DNA from: Halobacterium jilantaiense | GTDB taxonomy: Archaea; Halobacteriota; Halobacteria; Halobacteriales; Halobacteriaceae | Reading direction: 5' to 3' | Assembly: GCF_900110535.1 (NCBI RefSeq) | Contig: NZ_FOJA01000001.1 | Span: forward strand, 992,001-1,056,000 | DNA length: 64,000 nucleotides | Shown here: positions 1 through 9,075 of the stretch, in pieces | Layout: every line of letters begins with the position of its first letter | Numbering within the stretch: position 1 is the stretch's first letter | The notes under the pieces: model-generated | The model's input: only the letters and a program-made list of their open reading frames with translations | Told to the model about the DNA's origin: nothing | The model's database searches: none | Made by a program: the position numbers and the translations under genes

Positions 1-1
1 G

Positions 2-337
2 CAGATTCACTACGGACCGATAATAGATAGCCACAAGGAAATGTTCGTCATCCTGACTGATTGCGAAAATGATGGAAAAGTGGGGCTTGAGTGGGGCGGC
101 GCTGACGCCTTTGAGGCCGAACAGACAATCGATCGGGAGACGTTCGCCACCGAAATCCTGACTACCGGCGAGGAATTTGTGAAGTTTATTGAAACTGAGG
201 TCATCCCGTACTGCGAGGATCACCCCAATACGCTTGGAGTTCGGGATATACGCATGTTCCTCCCGGATTTCAAGGAGCCCGTCGAGGACCTCGCGAATCA
301 CCTGGGACGCCAGCCAGCCTGGCAGAACGACTCGTAA
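2..337 (+). CDS. Unknown protein, 5' end cut off by the window
   Basis: The frame is open from the first bases of the window, so the visible 111 codons are probably the C-terminal part of a longer protein; an internal ATG at 41 would give 98 residues. The protein is acidic, has no membrane segment or signal peptide, and matches no family I recognise. Bases 1-60 hold only 27 G+C, far below the rest of the window, which hints at recent acquisition or an unusual gene. It converges on the DUF790 gene that ends at 383. No function is proposed. Confidence 0.55.
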   Translation, partial: QIHYGPIIDSHKEMFVILTDCENDGKVGLEWGGADAFEAEQTIDRETFATEILTTGEEFVKFIETEVIPYCEDHPNTLGVRDIRMFLPDFKEPVEDLANHLGRQPAWQNDS

Positions 338-382
338 CCGGATTCGACCAATTCTAGCGTCGCCGTTCCTCCTCTGGCCCGG

Positions 383-1885
383 TCACTGCTCGCGGAGCGT
401 CCCGCCACTGAGTCCTTCCCACTCGACCCGGTAGCCGAGCCGGGAGAAGACGGCGCTGGCGTCGTCGACGCCGTGGTCGGCGACGACCGCCTCGGCGTCG
501 TCCTTCGAGAGCCCGGCGGCGAGGTCGGCGTCGATTGCGTCGAGCACGTCGGGACGGACGAGCGTGCGGCCAACGCGCTCGTGGTCGGGGAAGCCGACAT
601 CCTCGATTGCGTCCTCGCTGACGCCGTGGCGGGCCGCGAGGTCGGCCAGCGTCACCGCGTCGTCGTCGGGGGCGAGTTCGGCTGGGAGGGTGCTGGCCTG
701 CTCGGCGACGAGGTCGGCTTCGAGGTCGCGGAGCGCGTCCACGACGTCCTTGACCCGCACCGACCCGGAATACTCGACGACCCGGTGGTCGCGGGCCGCG
801 ATTTCCTCGCCGACGCCCAGCGACTGGTCGACCGCGACGAGCAGCGTCTCGTCGGTCTGGTCGAGCTGGTCGAGTTTCTTCGCGACGTACTCGGGCGTCC
901 AGAACCCCATAATCTCGAAGTAGACGCGGGCGTCGCCGTGGACGTACTCGAAGGCGAAGTCCGGCACCATCAGGCGCTCGCCGGCCGCGAGCACGTCGGG
1001 CTCGCGGACCAGCGTCCAGTCGAGGTCGAGGCTCTGGAAGCGCTGGGCGAACTCGCGCTCGACGCCGCTGTCGAACGACACCTCGGCCACGGGGTCGGCG
1101 TCGGGCACCGCGAGGTCGTCGTCGGTGAGGACGAGGTGGCGCTCCGTGCTGCGGTCGTCGACGGTCGCCTCGACCCGCCAGTCGGCGGTCTCGGCGACGG
1201 TCCGCAGCACGCGCGCGAACCGGGTGCCGTACCGGCGCGTGTGCCGGAAGACGGCGTCCGGCCCCGTCAGCACGACCTCGCGGCCCTCGTCGGTCGGGAC
1301 GACCTCGTACAGCAGGCCGAGGCGTTTGACCGCCGAGACCAGCCGCCGGGGGTCCGAGCACCGTACCCGGACCTCGGTGGCGTCGAACAGCGCCGTCTGG
1401 GCCAGCGAGAGGTTGTACTGCGCGACCAGGCTCGCGGGCGTCCAGCGGTCGGGGACCTCGACGAGCACCTCCCGGGTCTCGCGGTCGGCGTACAGCGCGT
1501 CGGCGAGGTCGTCCGGCGAGAGATCGCCGGGGAAGCGACCCGCGGCCTCGGCGAGCGCCGTCTCGCGCTTGTCCTCGCAGACGACGCCCACGTCTTCCGC
1601 GGCGTCGAAGGCCGTCCTGCGGGCGCGCTCCGGGTCGACCGGAGACTGGACTTCGAAGCGGGCGTCGCGCTCGACGAGGTGCGCGAACCCCCGGACGAGT
1701 TTGAAGTCCTCGGCCTCCCCTTCGAGGTCGCGAAGCGCGTCCCGCAGCGCGCCGCGCTCCTCGCCGACGTGGCCCTGGAACACGCCGAGCACGCGGCCGG
1801 CCAGCGCCTCGTCGTCCCCCGTTGCGAACTGGGGGTGGTAGCCGCCGCCCGCGCGGGACACTCGGAGGAGGTCCTTCGTGAGCAC
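383..1885 (-). CDS. bax1: Bax1, DUF790 nuclease partner of XPB
   Basis: A 500-residue DUF790 protein. In archaea this family (Bax1) binds the XPB helicase and supplies a structure-specific nuclease for nucleotide excision repair. A restriction-like core is visible in the C-terminal half: a PDFAFEY stretch followed by an acidic YFEIMGFWT strand. I chose the GTG at 1883-1885 because the typical N-terminus LTKDLLRVS follows it. The frame stays open further upstream but there runs through the neighbouring lipoprotein gene. xpb lies upstream on the same strand, separated by that opposite-strand gene, so the usual direct xpb-bax1 coupling is broken. Family call firm, start likely. Confidence 0.88.
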   Translation of the reverse strand: MLTKDLLRVSRAGGGYHPQFATGDDEALAGRVLGVFQGHVGEERGALRDALRDLEGEAEDFKLVRGFAHLVERDARFEVQSPVDPERARRTAFDAAEDVGVVCEDKRETALAEAAGRFPGDLSPDDLADALYADRETREVLVEVPDRWTPASLVAQYNLSLAQTALFDATEVRVRCSDPRRLVSAVKRLGLLYEVVPTDEGREVVLTGPDAVFRHTRRYGTRFARVLRTVAETADWRVEATVDDRSTERHLVLTDDDLAVPDADPVAEVSFDSGVEREFAQRFQSLDLDWTLVREPDVLAAGERLMVPDFAFEYVHGDARVYFEIMGFWTPEYVAKKLDQLDQTDETLLVAVDQSLGVGEEIAARDHRVVEYSGSVRVKDVVDALRDLEADLVAEQASTLPAELAPDDDAVTLADLAARHGVSEDAIEDVGFPDHERVGRTLVRPDVLDAIDADLAAGLSKDDAEAVVADHGVDDASAVFSRLGYRVEWEGLSGGTLREQ

Positions 1886-1955
1886 ACCGACAGTTGGCGA
1901 CCGGGCGTGAAAAGGATGGCAGAAGATACTTGCCACGCGCCCGGAATCTCCGGGT

Positions 1956-2315
1956 ATGAATCGGCGGACCCTGCTCGGGCGGGCGGCCGCGGCGGCGGGC
2001 GCGAGCCTCGCGCTCGCCGGCTGCCTGCGGGACGGCGCTGACGACGAAGTGCTGGAGGTCGTCGACTCGGAGTTCGGCGAAGACGACGAGGGGTACCTCC
2101 AGTACACCGTGACCGTCTCCAACCCCAGCGACCGCGCGGCGTCGGGGACGCTGTACGTGAACAGCGAGCTGAACGACAACCCAATCACGAAAGTGCAGGA
2201 GGTGTCGCTGGACGCGCACTCGACGCAGAGTGTCACCGTCACGTACGACGTGAAACGCGACGAACTCTCCGGGAGCTTCAGCCCGGAGGTCGACCTGCAG
2301 GAAGACGACGACTAG
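1956..2315 (+). CDS. Small Tat-type lipoprotein wedged between bax1 and xpb
   Basis: A 119-residue secreted lipoprotein. The N-terminus has twin arginines at residues 3-4, an alanine-rich hydrophobic stretch and the lipobox LAGC with the lipidated Cys at 23, so it should sit on the outer face of the membrane. The mature part is acidic and reads like a single beta-sandwich (FxxE/CARDB type, with phrases such as VSNPSDRAASGTLYV), a fold often used for binding or assembly; the fold is an inference. It lies opposite to the repair genes and its stop overlaps the stop of xpb by three bases. No enzymatic motif is seen. Confidence 0.75.
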   Translation: MNRRTLLGRAAAAAGASLALAGCLRDGADDEVLEVVDSEFGEDDEGYLQYTVTVSNPSDRAASGTLYVNSELNDNPITKVQEVSLDAHSTQSVTVTYDVKRDELSGSFSPEVDLQEDDD

Positions 2316-3661
2316 CGCCGGCGGGCGGCCACGCGCTCTTCTGCGGTGTCCGCGCTCACGAGTTCGTACAGCAGCGCGCGCCCGCCGTCGTCTTTCGGCC
2401 GGAGGATGCGGCCGAGGCGCTGCGTGAACTCGCGCTCGCTGCCGCTGCCGGCGACGACGACGGCGACGTTCGCGTCCGGCACGTCGACGCCCTCGTCGAG
2501 AACGTTGGCCGTCACGACCCGCGAGTAGTCGCCGCGCCGGAAGCGGTCGAGGATGTCGTCGCGCTCGCTCGCCGTAGTCTCGTGCGTGATTGCGGGAACG
2601 AGGAACCGCTCCGAGAGCCGGTAGACGAGGTCGGTGGATGCTGTGAAGACGATGACGCGGTCGTCGCGGTGGGCGTCGAGGATGGCTTCGAGTTCCGCGA
2701 CCTTGGCGTCGCTCTCGCGAACGATGCGGCGGGCGCGCTGCTTCGCGAGCAGCGCCTCTCGCGCCCGGGGGTCGGTGCCCGAGCGTTTGACGAGTTCCTG
2801 GTAGTCGCTGCCGGACCGGAACTGGATGTTCGACTGCGTGAGGTAGTCCGTGAACGTCCCCTGGGCGTCCTCGTAGGCCGCGCGCTCCTCGTCGGTGAGC
2901 GGGACTTCGAGGCGTTTGACGTCGTAGTCCGCGAGGTGGTCGCCCGCGAGGTCGTCCACGTCGAGGTCGTAGACGAGCGGGCCGACCAACTCCGCGACGA
3001 CCTCGTGCGCGCCGTCCGGGCGCTCGAACGTCGCTGTGAGGCCGAGACGGGCGGGCGCGGCGAGCATGCGGGCGATGTCCCGGAACCCCTCGCCGCCGAG
3101 GTGGTGGACCTCGTCGAAGACGACGAGTCCGAAGCGGTCGCCGAGGTCCTCCGCGCGCAGGTACGCCGAGTCGTAGGTCGCCACCGTCACGTCGCCGACG
3201 ACCTGCTCGCCGCCGCCCAGCTGTCCGACCTCGCAATCGAACTCGGCGGCGAGTTCGCGCCGCCACTGCACCAGGAGGTCGATGGTCGGGACGACGACGA
3301 GCGCGGCCTCCCCGACCGCCTCGATGGCCTTCAGTCCGATGACCGTCTTCCCCGACCCCGTGGGGAGTTCGAGGACGCCCCGGCGGTCGCTGGTCGTCCA
3401 AGCGTCCAGCGCGTCCTGCTGGTACCCTCGGAGTTCGTAGTCCGAGGCGACGGCGAGCGGGGCGGCATCGAGGGCGTCGTCCTCGTAGTCGACGCCCCGG
3501 CCGTCGAGTGCGGCGACCACGTCGGCGTACCGCATCGCGGGTGCCCGGCCCGTGGCCGTGCGTTCGTCGAACGCGACGCCCGGGAGACTCGTCACGTCGA
3601 ATCCGTCGCCGTCGCTCTCGACGCGCAGCGTCCCGTCGGCGAACGCGAGTCGGACCGTCAC
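2312..3661 (-). CDS. xpb: XPB/Rad25-type DNA repair helicase
   Basis: A 449-residue superfamily 2 helicase of the archaeal XPB group, a 3'-5' DNA translocase thought to open DNA around damage with Bax1. Visible motifs are Walker A LPTGSGKT near 99-106, the DEVH box at 183-186, the LTATFERPDG motif III region, and the motif VI RLGRILRP near the C-terminus. An N-terminal damage-recognition-like domain precedes the helicase core. The GTG at 3659-3661 gives the usual archaeal length; the open frame beyond it runs antisense to grpE. It would be followed by bax1 but for the inserted lipoprotein gene. Confidence 0.9.
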   Translation of the reverse strand: MTVRLAFADGTLRVESDGDGFDVTSLPGVAFDERTATGRAPAMRYADVVAALDGRGVDYEDDALDAAPLAVASDYELRGYQQDALDAWTTSDRRGVLELPTGSGKTVIGLKAIEAVGEAALVVVPTIDLLVQWRRELAAEFDCEVGQLGGGEQVVGDVTVATYDSAYLRAEDLGDRFGLVVFDEVHHLGGEGFRDIARMLAAPARLGLTATFERPDGAHEVVAELVGPLVYDLDVDDLAGDHLADYDVKRLEVPLTDEERAAYEDAQGTFTDYLTQSNIQFRSGSDYQELVKRSGTDPRAREALLAKQRARRIVRESDAKVAELEAILDAHRDDRVIVFTASTDLVYRLSERFLVPAITHETTASERDDILDRFRRGDYSRVVTANVLDEGVDVPDANVAVVVAGSGSEREFTQRLGRILRPKDDGGRALLYELVSADTAEERVAARRR

Positions 3662-3751
3662 ACTCCGGCGTGAGCGCGGGACGCACTTAGTCGCCGCGGG
3701 CCGTCGCGCCGTCCCGAAATCCGTAAACGGTCGCGGCCCCCTCTCCCGGAT

Positions 3752-4393
3752 ATGAGCGAAGACGCCGAGCACGCGGCCGAGGCGGCCGACGCCGACGGGA
3801 CGGCCGCGGGCGACGAGGAGCAGGCAGCCGACGCCGAGGACACGCTCGCCGAGCGCGTCCGGGCGGCGGCCGGCGACGACCTCGGTGACGAGGTCGCCGA
3901 CCTGGAGGCCCGCGTCGAGGAACTGGAGCGCGACCTCGACGAGGCGGAGACCGAGGTCACGGACCTCACGGAGCGCCTGCAGGCCAAGCAGGCGGAGTTC
4001 AAGAACTACAAGCAGCGCGCGAAGCGCAAGCAGGAGGACATCCGGGAGCGCGCCACCGAGGACCTCGTGGAGCGCCTGCTGGACGTCCGGGACAACCTCG
4101 GCCGGGCGCTCGACCAGGACGGCGACGGCGAGAGCATCCGGGAGGGCGTCGAACTCACGCGCAAGGAGTTCGACCGCGTGCTGGACAGCGAGGGCGTCTC
4201 CGAGATTCGCCCCGAGGCGGGCGACGAGGTGGACGCGACGCGCCACGAGGTGATGATGCGTGTCGACAGCGACCACCCCGAGGGCACCGTCGAAGACGTC
4301 TACCGGCCGGGCTACGAGATGGCCGGGAAGGTGCTGCAGACGGCGCAGGTCACCGTCAGTGACGGGACCAGCGAGAGCGACGACGACAGCTAG
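3752..4393 (+). CDS. grpE: GrpE nucleotide exchange factor
   Basis: A 213-residue GrpE, which releases ADP from DnaK. A very acidic N-terminal tail of about 45 residues, typical of halophile proteins, precedes a long coiled coil (about 45-95, heptad-like ARVEELERDLDEAE) and the C-terminal beta domain ending near VYRPGYEMAGKVLQTAQVTV, the hallmark GrpE signature. It stands before dnaK in the same direction with a 194-base gap that holds dnaK's own promoter. A TAAAC box at 3722-3726 lies about 28 bases before the ATG. Confidence 0.95.
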   Translation: MSEDAEHAAEAADADGTAAGDEEQAADAEDTLAERVRAAAGDDLGDEVADLEARVEELERDLDEAETEVTDLTERLQAKQAEFKNYKQRAKRKQEDIRERATEDLVERLLDVRDNLGRALDQDGDGESIREGVELTRKEFDRVLDSEGVSEIRPEAGDEVDATRHEVMMRVDSDHPEGTVEDVYRPGYEMAGKVLQTAQVTVSDGTSESDDDS

Positions 4394-4550
4394 GCAGCCG
4401 GAGCGAGCGACGACGAGTGACCGGGACCGCGGGAGGGCGATACGGTAGTCCACCGGTTCGACATAAATTCCCCGGACAACCGGTGGTCGCGCGCGCTGAA
4501 TCGCCGGACTACGGGCGTCTCCGGCGTCGTGGGAGTCGGTCACACTAGCA

Positions 4551-4563
4551 AGGCTTAAACGGA
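4551..4563 (+). promoter_or_regulatory. dnaK promoter, TATA-like box
   Basis: The sequence GGCTTAAACGG is centred about 30 bases before the dnaK ATG at 4588. That spacing fits a haloarchaeal TATA box driving a leaderless or near-leaderless transcript. It suggests dnaK can be transcribed independently of grpE. Confidence 0.6.
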
Positions 4564-4587
4564 AAACGCCGCTACACTTCTGGTAAC

Positions 4588-6501
4588 ATGGCGACCGAGA
4601 AGATTCTGGGCATCGACCTCGGCACCACGAACAGCGCGTTCGCGGTGATGGAGGGCGGTGACCCGGAGATCATCGTGAACGGCGAAGGCGACCGAACGAC
4701 GCCGTCCGTCGTCGCGTACGACGACGGCGAACTGCTCGTCGGGAAGCCGGCGAAGAACCAGGCCGTCCAGAACCCCGGTGAGACGGTCGCCTCCATCAAG
4801 CGCCACATGGGCGAGGGCGACTACACCGTCGAACTCGGCGGCGAGGAGTACACGCCCGAGGAGATTTCGGCGCGCATCCTCCAGAAGATCAAGCGCGACG
4901 CCGAAGAGTACCTCGGCCACGACGTCGAGAAGGCCGTCATCACGGTACCCGCGTACTTCAACGACCGCCAGCGGCAGGCGACGAAGGACGCCGGCGAAAT
5001 CGCCGGCTTCGAGGTCGAGCGCATCGTGAACGAGCCGACCGCCGCGTCGATGGCGTACGGCCTCGACGAGGACCAGGACCAGACAGTCCTCGTCTACGAC
5101 CTCGGGGGCGGCACCTTCGACGTCTCCATCCTCGACCTGGGCGCGGGCGTCTACGAGGTCGTCGCGACGAACGGCGACAACGACCTCGGCGGCGACGACT
5201 GGGACGAGGCCATCATCGACCACCTCGCCGACGAGTTTGAGGCCGACCACGGCATCGACCTCCGCGAGGACCGGCAGGCCCTCCAGCGGCTCACCGAGGC
5301 CGCCGAGGAGGCCAAAATCGAGCTCTCCAGCCGCAAGGAGACCACGGTCAATCTGCCGTTCGTCACGGCGACCGACTCCGGCCCGGTCCACCTCGAACAG
5401 GACATCACGCGGGCGACCTTCGAGAGCATCACGCAGGACCTCATCGAGCGCACCGTCGGCCCGACGGAGCAGGCCCTCGAGGACGCCGGCCTGAACAAGG
5501 GCGACATCGACGAGGTCATCCTCGTCGGCGGGTCCACGCGGATGCCGCAGGTCCAGGACAAGGTCGAGGACCTCGTCGGTCAGGAGCCGAAGAAGAACGT
5601 CAACCCCGACGAGGCCGTCGCGCTCGGCGCGGCAGTTCAGGGCGGCGTGCTCTCCGGCGAGGTCGACGACATCGTGCTCGTCGACGTGACACCGCTCAGC
5701 CTCGGTATCGAGGTGAAGGGCGGACTGTTCGAGCGCCTCATCGAGAAGAACGAGGCTATCCCGACGACCGCCTCGAAGGTGTTCACGACCGCCGCGGACA
5801 ACCAGACGAACGTCCAGATTCGCGTGTTCCAGGGCGAGCGCGAGATCGCCGACGAGAACGAGTTCCTCGGTGACTTCCACCTCTCGGGCATCCCGCCCGC
5901 GCCCGCCGGCACGCCCCAGATCGAGGTGACGTTCGAGATCGACGCCGACGGCATCGTGAACGTCGAGGCCGAGGACCAGGGCTCGGGCAACGCCGAGTCC
6001 ATCACCATCGAGGGCGGTGCCGGTCTCAGCGACGACCAGATCGAGGAGATGCAGGAGGAGGCCGAGGCGCACGCCGAGGAGGACGAGGAGCGTCGCCGCC
6101 GCATCGAGGCCCGCAACGAGGCCGAGACGGCGATTCAGCGCGCCGAGAACCTCCTCGACGAGAACGAGGAGCTCGTCGACGAGGACCTCGAATCCGAGGT
6201 CGAGGCCGCCATCGAGGACGTGCAGGAGGTCCTCGACGAGGACGAGCCCGACGCCGACGACCTCGAAGCCGTCACCGAGGACCTCAGCGAGACGCTTCAG
6301 GAGATCGGCAAGCAGGCCTACCAGCAGGAGGCCCAGGCCGGCGCGGCCGGCGGTGCTGGCGGTGCCGGCGCGGGCGGCATGGGCGGTATGGGCGGCGCTG
6401 GCCCCGGTGGCATGGGTGGAGCCGGCCCCGGCGGCGAGGACGGCGACGGCGAGGAGTACGTCGACGCCGACTTCGAGGACGTCGACGACGACGAGGAGTA
6501 A
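4588..6501 (+). CDS. dnaK: DnaK (Hsp70) chaperone
   Basis: A 637-residue Hsp70. It uses ATP to bind and release unfolded protein, with DnaJ delivering substrate and GrpE exchanging nucleotide. The ATPase domain starts with [10 protein letters not shown] and carries the phosphate-2 motif [11 protein letters not shown]; the substrate domain begins around residue 370 ([13 protein letters not shown]). The C-terminus has the Gly/Met-rich linker repeats GMGG/GAGPGG and the acidic tail that replaces EEVD in prokaryotic Hsp70s. It is complete and of normal length. Confidence 0.97.
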   Translation: MATEKILGIDLGTTNSAFAVMEGGDPEIIVNGEGDRTTPSVVAYDDGELLVGKPAKNQAVQNPGETVASIKRHMGEGDYTVELGGEEYTPEEISARILQKIKRDAEEYLGHDVEKAVITVPAYFNDRQRQATKDAGEIAGFEVERIVNEPTAASMAYGLDEDQDQTVLVYDLGGGTFDVSILDLGAGVYEVVATNGDNDLGGDDWDEAIIDHLADEFEADHGIDLREDRQALQRLTEAAEEAKIELSSRKETTVNLPFVTATDSGPVHLEQDITRATFESITQDLIERTVGPTEQALEDAGLNKGDIDEVILVGGSTRMPQVQDKVEDLVGQEPKKNVNPDEAVALGAAVQGGVLSGEVDDIVLVDVTPLSLGIEVKGGLFERLIEKNEAIPTTASKVFTTAADNQTNVQIRVFQGEREIADENEFLGDFHLSGIPPAPAGTPQIEVTFEIDADGIVNVEAEDQGSGNAESITIEGGAGLSDDQIEEMQEEAEAHAEEDEERRRRIEARNEAETAIQRAENLLDENEELVDEDLESEVEAAIEDVQEVLDEDEPDADDLEAVTEDLSETLQEIGKQAYQQEAQAGAAGGAGGAGAGGMGGMGGAGPGGMGGAGPGGEDGDGEEYVDADFEDVDDDEE

Positions 6502-6617
6502 GTCGCCGGCTGCGACGCCAAGGAATCGCTTCCCCGGTGTATCCCACCCGGCGAGCGTCGTACTGACGGGAGACCGAGGACAGAAAACTTTTCCCCGAGA
6601 GCGTTGGCGTTTCGGGC

Positions 6618-9032
6618 ATGTCGGAAGTCGCGCTCGTCGCTCGCTGGCTGCTGTTCTACGCCGGGCTGACGCTGGCCGGGCTGCCGGTCGCGCGGCTCGC
6701 GTTCCCGTCGGCACCGGACGACGGTGCCGGGTTCGCGCTGCCCGTCGCGACCGGCGTCGTGACGATGACTGCGTTCTACATCGGGCAGTTCTCGTTCGGA
6801 CCGTGGACGGCGCTCGCGAGCGTCGTCGTGCTCGCTGCGCTCGGCGGGCTCGCCCACGTCGCGGGTGAACGCCGCGGCCGCGGCGGCTACGCCTGGCGTC
6901 GGGCCGCCGGCGCGTTCGGGGTGTTCGCCGCGGGGTTCCTGTTCGTGCTGTCGTTCCGGGCGATGAACCCCGTGATGAGCGGATGGGGCGGCGAGAAGTT
7001 CCTCCACACCGGGCTCCTGAACGCCATGCTGCGAACCGACGCGCTCCCGCCGGAGGACATGTGGTACGCCGGCGAGGCGGTGCGGTACTACTACGGGCTG
7101 CCGACGTTCAACGCCGTCGCCGCCCTGTTGACCGACACCAGCGTGGAGTACGTCCACAACCTCACCATCGCCGGCTACTTCGGGACGCTCGTCGTCGCCG
7201 CGTACTCGCTGACCGGCTGGCTCACGCACGACCGCGGCTACTCGCGGCGGCTCGGCGGCGCGCTCGGCGTGTTCTTCGTCGCGCTCGCCGGGAACACCGT
7301 CACCGTCGTGCGGTTCGCGCTGAACCAGTTGCCCCGGGACCTCGCCGTCGAGTACGGTCGCGCGGCGTTCAACGTGAACCGAGCCGACTACCCCCAGGTG
7401 CTGTTCGAACAGGGCAGCCTCGGGACGTGGGGCTGGTGGGACACCCGGTACGTCGTCGAGGGCACGCTCCAGGAGTTCCCGCTGTACTCGTTCGTGAAAG
7501 CCGACATGCACGGCCACACCGTCACCACGGGGTTCCTCGTGCTGTCGGCGGCACTCGCGTACGCCTACGTGCAGACGCCCGAAGACAGGCGGGGGCGGCG
7601 GCTCGCCCTGCTGTTCGGCGGGCTCGGTGCGGTCGCTGGCTACTTCGGCGTGACGAACACGTGGTCGATGCCGAGCGCCGTCGGGATGGCGTGGCTGGCG
7701 TGCGTCTACGCCGACCCGCACCCCGCTACGCTCCTCCCGGGGAGCCTCGGAACCAGCGTCCGGGCGCTCGCTCCCGACCCCAACGAGTCTGCGCTCGCGC
7801 GGGTCGTCGCCGAGGCGTGGCGGACCGTCCTCGCGGCCGTCGTCGCGGTCGGCGTCGGCGTCACCGGGTACGCGCTGGCGTCGCCGTTCCTGCTGGCGAG
7901 CGTCCCGCCGAACGACGGCGTCGGGCTGTTCCCGCCGCGCACGACGGCGGTCGGCGTGCTCCTGCTGTACGGCGCGCTGCTCGCGCTGTTCGTCGCGTAT
8001 CTCGTCACCCGGTACGCCGCCATCGAGGACGCCAGCGCGAGGGGCGTCGCGCTCGCCGCTGGCGGACTCGTCGCCGCCGTCGCGGTCACCACCCAGCTCG
8101 GCGACCTCGGCGGCATCGCCGTGCTCCTCCCGGTCGTCGCCGCCGCCTGGATAGCGATGCGCACCCGTGCGTCGACGGGCTTCGAGACGACGCTCGTCGT
8201 CGCCGGCGTCGGCCTCCTGCTCTCGATGGAACTCGTCCACGCGAAGGTCCACCCGTTCGAGCTGGCGCGCTGGAACACCACGCTGAAGGTCGCCATCCAG
8301 GGCTGGGTGTTCGCCGGGCTCGCCGCCGGCCCCATCGCCGCCGTGCTGCTGCGGGACGTCTACGACGCCGCAGGCGGCCTCTCGCTGGACTCGATTCGGG
8401 AGTCGGCTGGGCCCGCGCTCTCCGTCAGCGTGGTCTCGGTCGTCCTCGCGTTCGTGCTCGTCGCGTCCTCAATGTTCGCGCCGCTGGTCGTCGCCACCGA
8501 CGTCGTCGAACCCCACGACGCCGGCGTCGAACCGACTCTCGACGGCTACGCCGAACACCGTGCCGACCACCCGGAACAGGTCGCCGCGATGTCGTGGTTC
8601 AAGGAGGCGGTCGGCGAGACGCAGTCCGTCCTCTGGATGGAGCGCGAGACCGGGCACCCGACGTTCGTGGAGAAACCGGGGCTGAGCAGGGGCTGGCAGA
8701 ACCCCGTGTCCACGCTCACCGGGCTGCCGACCGTCGCCGGCTGGTTCCACGAGACCGGCTACCGGGGCGACGCGCCCTACGAGCAGCGCGTCAGCGACGT
8801 CAGCGTCCTCTACGAGACGACCGACGACCGCTCGCGGGCCGCCCAGCTCGCGAAGTACGACGTCCAGTACGTCTGGGTCGGCCCCCTCGAACGCGAGAAC
8901 TACGACGTCGCCGACCTCGGTGCCGACCCCGGCATCGAGCCCGTCTACGAGAACGACGCCGTCACCATCTATCGCGTGACCCACGACGACCTCGCCGGCG
9001 TCACCGACGGCGCGAACGCGTATCGGCCGTAA
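6618..9032 (+). CDS. DUF2298 polytopic membrane protein
   Basis: An 804-residue integral membrane protein of the DUF2298 family (Chlor_Arch_YYY), named for the YYYG motif that is visible here at residues 156-159. About a dozen or more hydrophobic segments fill residues 10-650, and a soluble C-terminal domain of roughly 140 residues follows. In general layout the family resembles GT-C membrane glycosyltransferases, with an acidic and aromatic first loop (EDMWYAGEAV), but its reaction is not established. It lies between dnaK and dnaJ on the same strand, 43 bases before dnaJ. That placement could reflect co-transcription with the heat-shock genes or be incidental. Confidence 0.85.
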   Translation: MSEVALVARWLLFYAGLTLAGLPVARLAFPSAPDDGAGFALPVATGVVTMTAFYIGQFSFGPWTALASVVVLAALGGLAHVAGERRGRGGYAWRRAAGAFGVFAAGFLFVLSFRAMNPVMSGWGGEKFLHTGLLNAMLRTDALPPEDMWYAGEAVRYYYGLPTFNAVAALLTDTSVEYVHNLTIAGYFGTLVVAAYSLTGWLTHDRGYSRRLGGALGVFFVALAGNTVTVVRFALNQLPRDLAVEYGRAAFNVNRADYPQVLFEQGSLGTWGWWDTRYVVEGTLQEFPLYSFVKADMHGHTVTTGFLVLSAALAYAYVQTPEDRRGRRLALLFGGLGAVAGYFGVTNTWSMPSAVGMAWLACVYADPHPATLLPGSLGTSVRALAPDPNESALARVVAEAWRTVLAAVVAVGVGVTGYALASPFLLASVPPNDGVGLFPPRTTAVGVLLLYGALLALFVAYLVTRYAAIEDASARGVALAAGGLVAAVAVTTQLGDLGGIAVLLPVVAAAWIAMRTRASTGFETTLVVAGVGLLLSMELVHAKVHPFELARWNTTLKVAIQGWVFAGLAAGPIAAVLLRDVYDAAGGLSLDSIRESAGPALSVSVVSVVLAFVLVASSMFAPLVVATDVVEPHDAGVEPTLDGYAEHRADHPEQVAAMSWFKEAVGETQSVLWMERETGHPTFVEKPGLSRGWQNPVSTLTGLPTVAGWFHETGYRGDAPYEQRVSDVSVLYETTDDRSRAAQLAKYDVQYVWVGPLERENYDVADLGADPGIEPVYENDAVTIYRVTHDDLAGVTDGANAYRP

Positions 9033-9056
9033 GCGGTCGTTTCAAGTGTCTCAACG

Positions 9057-9068
9057 GGATACGTATCC
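9057..9068. promoter_or_regulatory. Perfect 12-bp palindrome before dnaJ
   Basis: GGATACGTATCC reads the same on both strands and sits 7 bases before the dnaJ ATG at 9076. A dimeric regulator could cover the transcript start there. No known haloarchaeal consensus is claimed. Confidence 0.35.
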
Positions 9069-9075
9069 GCAACGA

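Noticed and set aside
354-3686. A 1110-codon minus-strand frame across bax1 and xpb
   Set aside because: It is Arg/Pro-rich without family character and out of frame with two clear conserved genes. Long shadow frames are normal at this G+C.
4555-8252. Long antisense frames over dnaK and the DUF2298 gene
   Set aside because: They mirror strongly conserved plus-strand genes and show no motif or start signal.
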